Positions 16,853-22,076 of a stretch of 22,076 nt of DNA are shown piece by piece. A model generated the notes under the pieces. The model made no database searches. It was not told the origin of the DNA and saw nothing but the letters and a program-made list of their open reading frames with translations. Origin of the DNA: Thermoflexibacter sp. (GTDB lineage Bacteria > Bacteroidota > Bacteroidia > Cytophagales > Thermoflexibacteraceae); the NCBI GenBank assembly GCA_025455345.1, contig JALOMS010000004.1, positions 1-22,076 of the forward strand, read 5' to 3'. How positions within the stretch are numbered: position 1 is the first letter of the stretch; the number at the start of each line of letters is the position of its first letter. Both the position numbers and the translations under genes were made by a program.

Positions 16853-17824
16853 TTACATATTCATTTCTTTAATCCATGTCTTGTTTTCCAAATACCAATC
16901 TATGCACTTCTTAATGCCCGTCTTAAAATTTGTCTGTGGTTGCCATCCTAACATATTTTTGGCTTTGTCTATATTTGCCCATGTAGCTTTCATATCCTCT
17001 ACCAAAAAGGGACGATGAACTACTTGTGCTTTCTTCTGAAGATAATCTTCAATTAGTTCTATCATATAATTCAAACTATATGTCCCGTTTCCTCCACCTA
17101 AGTTAAATACCTCATAGCCTATATTTTTTAATGCTTTTGATGTACCTTCTGCAATATCTTCTACATAAGAAAAATCTCTAAACTGTGTACCATCTCCATT
17201 GATAATCACAGGCTTGTCCTCATCTATCCATTTAATAAATCGGAAATAACTCATGTCAGGACGACCTCCCGGTCCATATACAGTAAAATAGCGCACTATA
17301 GACACATCTATGCCATACATCGTATGATAATTATAACACAACATCTCTGCGGCTCGTTTGGAGATACCATACGGAGAGGCGGGAGATTCTGTTACTGCAT
17401 TTTCATAGAATGGAACTTCCAAACCCGCATAAACCGAAGAAGTTGAGGCAAATACCAACTTATTGACCTGATACTTTTTCATCATATCAAGAATATTAAG
17501 TGTGCCTTGAAGATTGATATTGAAATAGTTATGTGGGCTATTGACGCTTTCTCTCACGCCTACCTTTGCCGCCAAATGAATAACCGCATCAAATCTATGA
17601 AGAGAAAAAAAATCATTTAGACTATTAATATCTTGTATATCAATACAATAAAATAAAAAATTAGGATATTTTTTTAGCTCTTCTGACCTAAATATTTGCA
17701 TATTGGTGTCAGTATAGTTGTTCATGTTGTCCAAACCAACTACTTCATGCCCTTGGTAGAGAAGCAACTTTGCCGTATGATAACCTATAAATCCCGCTAC
17801 CCCAGTAATCAAAATTTTTGACAT
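16853..17824 (-). CDS. NAD-dependent sugar-nucleotide epimerase (UDP-glucuronate 4-epimerase-like)
   Basis: A 323-aa extended short-chain dehydrogenase/reductase. It has the Rossmann dinucleotide motif TGVAGFIG (7-14), the conserved Asp after strand 2 (VVGLDN), VIHLAAKVGVRESV, the catalytic STSSVYA (127-133) with Tyr152 and Lys156 in YGISK, and the substrate-side pieces RYFTVYGPGGRPDM and INGDGTQFRDFSYVEDIA. The GRPDM signature and AAKVGVRES favour the UDP-glucuronate 4-epimerase branch, which makes UDP-galacturonate for surface polysaccharide; related UDP-glucose or dTDP-glucose enzymes cannot be excluded. It stands alone on the minus strand, with its start facing a 267-bp AT-rich gap. Confidence 0.9.
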   Translation of the reverse strand: MSKILITGVAGFIGYHTAKLLLYQGHEVVGLDNMNNYTDTNMQIFRSEELKKYPNFLFYCIDIQDINSLNDFFSLHRFDAVIHLAAKVGVRESVNSPHNYFNINLQGTLNILDMMKKYQVNKLVFASTSSVYAGLEVPFYENAVTESPASPYGISKRAAEMLCYNYHTMYGIDVSIVRYFTVYGPGGRPDMSYFRFIKWIDEDKPVIINGDGTQFRDFSYVEDIAEGTSKALKNIGYEVFNLGGGNGTYSLNYMIELIEDYLQKKAQVVHRPFLVEDMKATWANIDKAKNMLGWQPQTNFKTGIKKCIDWYLENKTWIKEMNM

Positions 17825-18091
17825 TATGTTACGTAAAGAAAAGATAATAGACCCTATTAAATCACAAGATATTAATAAAAAATATTTTAAAAGTACAATT
17901 TTTATTTAGGCTTTACAAACGCAATATATAAAAGGGGGAATACAAATAATTGATAAACAACTATATAAGTATTAGATAGAGATTATAGATGACAGAAAAT
18001 TGTAGTAAAGATATACACTTATTATTTGTATTATAAAAAAAATACAATTAATAATATAAGTAAAACAAATCAAATATAGTTCCAAAAAAAA

Positions 18092-18802
18092 CTAACTTGC
18101 GGCAATCATTCTCTTACTTACCTCTTCCCAATTAATTACATTCCAAAAAGCATTGATATAATCAGCTCTTTTGTTCTGATATTTGAGGTAATACGCGTGT
18201 TCCCAAACGTCTAATCCTAAAATAGGCGTACCTACTTGCTTTGCAATATTAATCATAAGGGGATTATCTTGATTAGGAGTAGTCGTAATAAAAAGTTTTT
18301 TGTCTTTTCCTACACATAGCCAAGCCCAGCCCGACCCAAATACTGACTTTGCGGCATCGCCAAAGTTAGTCTTAAATTTATCTAAAGAACCAAAAGTAGC
18401 TGTCAATGCTTCAGATAACTTGCCTTGGGGAGAGGTAGGTTTGGGAGACAAGGAATTCCAAAAAAATGTATGATTGTAATGCCCACCACCATTGTTGCGG
18501 ATAGCATTGTCTTTATCAGTGATTTTGGACATGATTTCTTCCAAACTCATCTCCGCAAAGGTTGTATTTTTTATCGCTTCGTTCAATCGCTGTACATAAG
18601 TCGCATGATGTCTATCGTGATGAATTTCCATAGTCATTTTGTCAAAATGCGGTTCTAAAGCATCCACAGCATACGCAAGAGGAGGAAGCGAAAACTCTCC
18701 TCTAAAAGTGTTGTTTTTAGCAGTAGTGCAAGCAGAAAAAGGCTCTACCAAGGTTGCCATAGTAAGCAAGCTACTCGTTTTCAAAAAAGTTCTTTTATCC
18801 AT
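18092..18802 (-). CDS. Superoxide dismutase, Mn/Fe family (Mn-type signatures), exported and possibly lipid-anchored
   Basis: A 236-aa enzyme that converts superoxide to O2 and H2O2. Metal ligands are His61 (EIHH), His111 (HYNHTFFW), Asp198 and His202 (DVWEHAYY). The GGGH run near 107 and Gln178 in NQDNPL are the second-sphere pattern of Mn-type rather than Fe-type enzymes; metal use still needs assay. Unlike cytosolic SODs it has an N-terminal export signal, MDKRTFLKTSSLL...EPFSAC: the KRTFLK run resembles a twin-arginine motif with Lys for the first Arg, and FSAC is a weak lipobox with Cys25. It should therefore act in the periplasm or on an envelope membrane. I start at ATG 18802; GTG 18829 would begin about six bases from the predicted transcript start and would spoil the signal sequence. 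Confidence 0.92.
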   Translation of the reverse strand: MDKRTFLKTSSLLTMATLVEPFSACTTAKNNTFRGEFSLPPLAYAVDALEPHFDKMTMEIHHDRHHATYVQRLNEAIKNTTFAEMSLEEIMSKITDKDNAIRNNGGGHYNHTFFWNSLSPKPTSPQGKLSEALTATFGSLDKFKTNFGDAAKSVFGSGWAWLCVGKDKKLFITTTPNQDNPLMINIAKQVGTPILGLDVWEHAYYLKYQNKRADYINAFWNVINWEEVSKRMIAAS

Positions 18803-18840
18803 AAAATCGAATGATGTTATTATTTTCACTATTTAAAACT

Positions 18841-18848
18841 CAAATCTA
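18841..18848 (-). promoter_or_regulatory. Candidate -7 promoter element of the superoxide dismutase gene
   Basis: The minus strand reads TAGATTTG, an exact match to the Bacteroidota -7 consensus TAnnTTTG, 38 bases before the ATG at 18802. The -33 region at the expected distance has no clear TTTG. The position supports the shorter SOD start. Confidence 0.45.
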
Positions 18849-18969
18849 TCTAAAATATAATTTAAAAATTGCTCTTTTGTTTGTTGAAAGGCAAAAAAAA
18901 CAAGTTTATATAGCATAAAATTTGTTTATAAACGTTATTAACAAGTAATCAGATTTCACAATATTCATA

Positions 18970-20316
18970 ATGAATGTGATGCCTCCTATCATTATACCTA
19001 AAGATGTAAATTTATCTTCCAAAGAACTAACGCTTATTGGCATTGGATTTATTGTCCTAATGATTTTTATCTATATAAAAGTAGCAGATAAGAATGATTT
19101 TGAAGTTTTTTTGGATGCCTCAGTAAAGTTAATGAAGAGAGAGAATATCTATCAACCTCCCTTCATGTATGATTTGCAATATTTTTATAGCCCGCTTTTT
19201 GCCCTTATCCTGATTCCCTTTACCTACTTGCCTTTCAAATTTTCTTGCGTTTTATGGTTGATTTTCAATACTTTGCTTTTGATACGGACATGGAAAATTT
19301 TTGAATCATACTTTGATATCCAGTCTTTCCGCAAAAGAACTTATTATTTATGGATAGCTATCTCTTTCATTATTGTTGCTCGTTTTATTTTTTATAATTA
19401 TGAAAGGGTACAAATGACTATCTTCTTACTTTGGGCTATCATGGAGGCAATCAAACAATTCAATCTTGGAAAAAACTGGAAGGGAGCTATTTTGCTCGCT
19501 TTAGCAATTAATATCAAGATTTTGCCTTTAGTCATGCTTCCTTACTTAGTTTATAGGGGTGAGTTCAAAGCAAGTCTTTATACTTTGGTAGCTTTAGTTG
19601 GATGTCTGTTTATTCCTGCTTTATTCTTTGGTTGGGAGTACAATCTGTTTTTACACAAAGAGTGGTGGTCTATAATCAATCCAAATAATCCTATGCACAT
19701 TATTGAAAATGAGCAAGGAGCGCATGGATTGGCGGCGGCTTTATCTGTTTTATTGACCAATACTGACGCAGATATACAATTGCCTTTCCAAAGAAATTTG
19801 TTTTCTTTGGAATATCAACAGGTTTATTGGATTATTAATGGAGTAAGGATTTTGCTTATCTTATTAACACTCTTGTTTTTACGAACTTTACCCTTCCGAA
19901 AAGCAACTTCTAAAATACATTTTTTTTATGAATTGAGTTACCTTTGCTTACTGATTCCTATTATTTTTCCACACCAACGCCGCTATTCTTTTTACTTTGT
20001 TTTCCCTGCAATTACTTATTTAATCTATTTCCTTTTGACTTATTATCACCAATACATTAAGACTTTCAAAACATATAGAACGGGCATTGCTATTTTTATG
20101 AGTATTTTGGTAGTTCTATTTTTAGCAATTATGCGACGACAAGTGCTTGGAGACCTACTGACTGATTTTACTATTTATTTGCGTATGATTACTTGGGGAG
20201 CTATTTTTCTCATTCCCGTTTTAATCATAGCAGATTATAAACATTTGATTAACAGACCGCCTAAAATAAGTTCTACGCTACTTGATAAAAATTTTATAAT
20301 AAAAAAAGAAAGCTGA
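18970..20316 (+). CDS. GT87-like polyprenyl-phosphate-dependent glycosyltransferase (DUF2029)
   Basis: A 448-aa integral membrane protein with roughly nine to eleven predicted helices and an architecture of the GT-C superfamily. The N-terminal part has a first helix (about 20-40), then the family pattern of an acidic residue and an aromatic-rich loop: FEVFLDASVKLM, ENIYQPPFMYDLQYFYSPLFAL, as in GT87/DUF2029 mannosyltransferase-like proteins, which use polyprenol-phosphate sugars at the outer face of the membrane. ALAINIKILPLVMLPYLVYR also fits this family. The acceptor could be an envelope glycan or lipid, but nothing in the context tells which. It is flanked by the divergent SOD gene and the convergent PAP2 gene, so it is probably monocistronic. 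Confidence 0.8.
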   Translation: MNVMPPIIIPKDVNLSSKELTLIGIGFIVLMIFIYIKVADKNDFEVFLDASVKLMKRENIYQPPFMYDLQYFYSPLFALILIPFTYLPFKFSCVLWLIFNTLLLIRTWKIFESYFDIQSFRKRTYYLWIAISFIIVARFIFYNYERVQMTIFLLWAIMEAIKQFNLGKNWKGAILLALAINIKILPLVMLPYLVYRGEFKASLYTLVALVGCLFIPALFFGWEYNLFLHKEWWSIINPNNPMHIIENEQGAHGLAAALSVLLTNTDADIQLPFQRNLFSLEYQQVYWIINGVRILLILLTLLFLRTLPFRKATSKIHFFYELSYLCLLIPIIFPHQRRYSFYFVFPAITYLIYFLLTYYHQYIKTFKTYRTGIAIFMSILVVLFLAIMRRQVLGDLLTDFTIYLRMITWGAIFLIPVLIIADYKHLINRPPKISSTLLDKNFIIKKES

Positions 20317-20348
20317 AAATCGCAACTGCTTTATGGCTTAGCCTCGAA

Positions 20349-20386
20349 CCCAAAAAGATTCAAGCATTGTGCTTGAACCAATTGGG
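20349..20386. repeat. Nested hairpin between convergent GT87 and PAP2 genes
   Basis: An 8-bp perfect stem TTCAAGCA (20359-20366) with TGCTTGAA (20370-20377) and a 3-nt loop sits inside an outer CCCAA (20349-20353)/TTGGG (20382-20386) stem. It occupies most of the 72-bp gap between the two convergent stops. It could end transcripts from both sides or stabilise mRNA 3' ends, but it lacks the T-tract of an intrinsic terminator. Confidence 0.5.
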
Positions 20387-20388
20387 CA

Positions 20389-21273
20389 TCATTTCACTCT
20401 ATACTTTTCCCACTCCTTTTTTGCTTCTGCGAAATCTTTGATAAACTGCTCATTCTGAAAGAGAAAACTCACCAATTGCCATGCCATTTCTCTGGAAGCC
20501 TCCGAGTCGCTTGGGTAGTGAACGCCTATGATTTCTCTGGAATGTGCCATATCGTAAGCGTCTTTCATAAAACTATCTGCAAACTCTGGTGCAAAAGCTC
20601 TGAAAATGAAAGCATTGATGTATGAGTTTGCCGCATGACCGCTTGGGTATGCCGCCCAGTCCGTTTCCTGTAAATTCTTTAGCTTAGGCTCTAATTTGTA
20701 CGGTCTTACACGCGCATACTTAAACTTGAAATACCAAATAAAGTACGAAGCGTCTTGCCACACATTGGCAATGAGTTTGGCAGTTTTTGGGAGGGAGTCG
20801 GCATTGAACCAAGTCCCTATCGAGCGACCAATATGGAAAAGATTTCTTTGCATTCTTGGGTAGTTTTCGTCTGTGGACTTTGTCCGCAAATTGTACCAAA
20901 CATCTGCGTAAAAAAGGCTTGCACGCTCATCTTCCGCACTTCTTCTTTGTTGCAATTGAAAAAGGTAGTCCAATTCTGCACGGGTCTGCGCCGAACTATT
21001 TGCGGGCATTTCAGGCATTCGGAAGTCCTCTGGCTTTATGTTGGTCAAATAAATCGGTTTTAGACTCATTCGCCTCTCATAATTTTCCTTGTAGAATGGA
21101 AAGGACAAACTGTCCCATGTCTTACGTGCCTCTAGGGGCTTTTTACTGTACTGTTGGAGCATTTTGTAATGTCCTCTTGCCGCAGGAAAATCTATTTTTT
21201 CTTGGGCAAAAGTAGCAGAAAAAGCAAGAGATAAAACTTTGATTAGTAGTAGTTTGATTACAATTTTTATCAT
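20389..21273 (-). CDS. PAP2-family acid phosphatase, periplasmic
   Basis: A 294-aa phosphatase with a signal peptide (about 1-23, ending TFA-QEK) and no further membrane helix, so it is likely a soluble periplasmic enzyme of the class A nonspecific acid phosphatase type rather than a membrane lipid phosphatase. All three catalytic motifs are present: KxxxxxxRP at 183-191 (Lys183, Arg190), PSGH at 210-213 (His213) and SRxxxxxHxxxD at 245-256 (Arg246, His252, Asp256). It should hydrolyse phosphomonoesters by a phospho-histidine intermediate on His252. The ATG at 21273 lies only 31 bp after a strong terminator that closes the arsR-peptide unit, with no evident promoter in between, so read-through from arsR is possible. 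Confidence 0.92.
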   Translation of the reverse strand: MIKIVIKLLLIKVLSLAFSATFAQEKIDFPAARGHYKMLQQYSKKPLEARKTWDSLSFPFYKENYERRMSLKPIYLTNIKPEDFRMPEMPANSSAQTRAELDYLFQLQQRRSAEDERASLFYADVWYNLRTKSTDENYPRMQRNLFHIGRSIGTWFNADSLPKTAKLIANVWQDASYFIWYFKFKYARVRPYKLEPKLKNLQETDWAAYPSGHAANSYINAFIFRAFAPEFADSFMKDAYDMAHSREIIGVHYPSDSEASREMAWQLVSFLFQNEQFIKDFAEAKKEWEKYRVK

Positions 21274-21304
21274 TAGATTTAGTTTTTTTTAATTTGAATA
21301 GAAT

Positions 21305-21350
21305 AAAAAAACGCTAACAGTGGTTGTTAAACCCTGTTAGTCGTTTTTTT
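21305..21350 (-). terminator. Intrinsic terminator after the Cys-rich peptide gene
   Basis: On the minus strand CTAACAG-GGTT-taac-AACC-a-CTGTTAG forms an 11-bp stem with one bulge, bounded by ACG/CGT and followed by a run of seven T. The A-tract on the other side makes it potentially bidirectional. It begins 8 bases after the 16-codon ORF stop and ends 31 bases before the PAP2 start. Confidence 0.9.
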
Positions 21351-21358
21351 TGATTTAA

Positions 21359-21409
21359 TTAGCAGCAGCCTGTACCACCACAGCAACCGCCTCCGATGTT
21401 AGTTTCCAT
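21359..21409 (-). CDS. Cys/Gly-rich micropeptide (16 aa) downstream of arsR
   Basis: A short ORF, ATG at 21409 to TAA at 21361-21359, encodes METNIGGGCCGGTGCC: four Cys in two CC pairs and seven Gly in 16 residues. I do not recognise a family. Support for its being real: it sits alone between the arsR stop and a strong intrinsic terminator placed just 8 bases after its stop; a copy of the putative ArsR operator lies about 83 bp before its start; and the composition is not what an AT-rich intergenic region gives by chance. It could bind a thiophilic metal or metalloid, be a precursor of a modified peptide, or buffer thiols. No maturation or export gene is nearby. If it is not translated, this stretch would be an arsR 3' leader or small RNA. 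Confidence 0.55.
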   Translation of the reverse strand: METNIGGGCCGGTGCC

Positions 21410-21491
21410 GATTTTTAATTTTGGTTTTAAGTAAAACATTTAAAAATAAGTAAGTTAAACAAAGTTTATAGGTGATACATATCGTTTTATT

Positions 21492-21505
21492 GTAATATTA
21501 CGATA
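21492..21505. promoter_or_regulatory. Putative ArsR operator upstream of the Cys-rich peptide gene
   Basis: GTAATATTACGATA, centred on the palindrome TAATATTA, lies between the arsR stop and the micropeptide start. It matches the site before arsR (21878-21891) at 13 of 14 positions. AT-rich palindromes of this kind are usual for ArsR/SmtB winged-helix repressors. A weak -7-like AAACTTTG (minus strand, 21467-21460) lies just downstream, so the operator would cover the -33 region. Confidence 0.6.
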
Positions 21506-21521
21506 GTTCTGAACAAAAAAA

Positions 21522-21845
21522 TTAACAACCACAAGGCTGATAATTATTCAGCAACCAAGCAAAGGCGATTTTTGCCTCTCCCCAAACTTCTTCGTTGATA
21601 CAGTAGCATACTTTAGGAGGTTCTATGCTCCCTTTGATAATGCCAATGCGTTTCAACTCTTTTAAGTGTTGGGAAACAGTTGATTGGGAAAGAGGTAGCG
21701 CATCTACCAAATCACCACAGATACAAGTCCTGTTTTCAGCCAAATAGCTCAAAATCGCTACGCGCGCAGGGTGAGCAAAGGCTTTTGCCAAGTCTGCAAT
21801 GCGGTTTTCTTTTTCGCTAAATACTTCTGTTTTGGTAACTCCCAT
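21522..21845 (-). CDS. ArsR/SmtB family metal(loid)-responsive repressor
   Basis: A 107-aa winged-helix repressor. The sequence contains LAKAFAHPARVAILSYL (first helices), NRTCICGDLVDAL (the CxC-x-DL segment corresponding to the ELCVCDL metalloid-sensing helix of classical ArsR), and the recognition helix PLSQSTVSQHLKELKRIG, then a beta wing (KGSIEPPKVCYCIN) and a C-terminal tail ending PCGC. Cys in the sensing helix plus the C-terminal Cys-x-Cys pair suggest binding of As(III), Sb(III) or a soft metal. I use ATG at 21845, because the longer TTG/ATG frame to 21935 would code through the putative operator at 21878-21891 and adds residues unlike the family. No arsenite pump, ArsC or methyltransferase gene follows; the next genes are a Cys-rich micro-ORF and a PAP2 phosphatase. 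Confidence 0.92.
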   Translation of the reverse strand: MGVTKTEVFSEKENRIADLAKAFAHPARVAILSYLAENRTCICGDLVDALPLSQSTVSQHLKELKRIGIIKGSIEPPKVCYCINEEVWGEAKIAFAWLLNNYQPCGC

Positions 21846-21877
21846 TTCGCTTGTAATTGTTTTATAATTGTAATAAC

Positions 21878-21891
21878 GCAATATTACGATA
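21878..21891. promoter_or_regulatory. Putative ArsR auto-operator upstream of arsR
   Basis: GCAATATTACGATA lies 33-46 bp before the arsR ATG and differs at one position from the site at 21492-21505. Its near-palindromic core CGCAATATTACG fits binding by a dimeric ArsR repressor, which commonly autoregulates. Confidence 0.6.
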
Positions 21892-22076
21892 AATGTTTCA
21901 ACAAAATAAACTTTTTTTTGAAATAAGTAGAGCATATTAGTTATTTTTTATAAAAGGTATTGATAATGAATTGATTAAATAAATAAAAAAATTCAAAATA
22001 ATTATAACAAGGCAATCCAAGAAATGACGTAATATCTCAAAATATCTTTTTACTTTTACAGAGTAGTAATAGTCAT

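Noticed and set aside
17939..18032. Perfect 12-bp inverted repeat AATACAAATAAT / ATTATTTGTATT, 70 bp apart, between the SOD and epimerase genes.
   Set aside because: In a 267-bp stretch of very AT-rich DNA a match of this length is not unlikely by chance, and the spacing does not suit a hairpin terminator or a mobile-element end.
20755..21215. Overlapping plus-strand frames of 102 and 119 aa opposite the PAP2 gene.
   Set aside because: They are antisense to a gene with all three catalytic motifs, and their own translations look compositionally random.
21846..21935. N-terminal 30-residue extension of ArsR.
   Set aside because: It would be read through the putative auto-operator, is unlike the family N-terminus, and needs a start far upstream; the ATG at 21845 is better.
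21936..22076. Possible promoter or start of a plus-strand gene at the right edge.
   Set aside because: The stretch is very AT-rich with no TAnnTTTG match and no open frame long enough to judge before the window ends.

Overview
The window is a low-GC (roughly 35-40 %) chromosomal segment of a member of the Bacteroidota, most likely Cytophagales-like. The evidence is the L13-S9-S2 ribosomal protein cluster behind a textbook Bacteroidota promoter (TTTG, 20 bp, TACCTTTG), start codons with few Shine-Dalgarno sites, a TPR/beta-propeller/carboxypeptidase-regulatory/OmpA protein of the kind linked to type IX secretion, and generally Bacteroidota-like proteins. I cannot name the species. There is no rRNA, tRNA, CRISPR array, insertion sequence or phage gene.

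Layout. 1-456 (+): 3' part of a PD-(D/E)XK nuclease-fold protein, cut by the window edge. 668-10002 (-): a long co-directional run, read from its upstream end: a membrane-anchored exported protein of unknown function, a ComF-like phosphoribosyltransferase, an acyl-CoA dehydrogenase, an APC amino-acid permease, a ceramidase-like hydrolase, a Spinster-type MFS transporter, a DUF3137 membrane protein and a LOG-family nucleotide phosphoribohydrolase. The last five lie close together or overlap and may form one or two operons. 10369-12038 (+): rplM-rpsI-rpsB, ended by a strong intrinsic terminator with no tsf gene after it. 12280-14478 (+): PorE-like OmpA-family protein. 14612-16852 (+): a tight CheR-CheB-GAF signalling cassette. 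16853-17824 (-): a sugar-nucleotide epimerase whose stop codon abuts that of the GAF gene. 18092-18802 (-): an exported, probably lipid-anchored superoxide dismutase. 18970-20316 (+): a GT87-like membrane glycosyltransferase. 20389-21273 (-): a periplasmic PAP2 acid phosphatase. 21305-21845 (-): an ArsR-type repressor, a very small Cys/Gly-rich peptide gene and a strong terminator.

The most intriguing locus is the last one. An ArsR/SmtB repressor (107 aa, CxC metal-site-like motif, Cys-x-Cys C-terminus) is followed by a 16-codon ORF, METNIGGGCCGGTGCC. A 14-bp near-palindrome differing at one base occurs both in front of the arsR start and in front of the micro-ORF. This suggests a metal- or metalloid-responsive regulon whose product is a thiol-rich micropeptide. 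Second in interest are the ceramidase-like/Spinster-like pair (possible sphingolipid turnover and transport, since many Bacteroidota make sphingolipids) and the CheR-CheB-GAF cassette that has no CheA, receptor or histidine kinase in view.

Several gene starts were moved inward from the longest reading frame because the longer version begins at TTG or GTG, overlaps a promoter or operator, or spoils a signal peptide: LOG 1249, permease 6267, ComF 8918, exported protein 10002, SOD 18802 and ArsR 21845.
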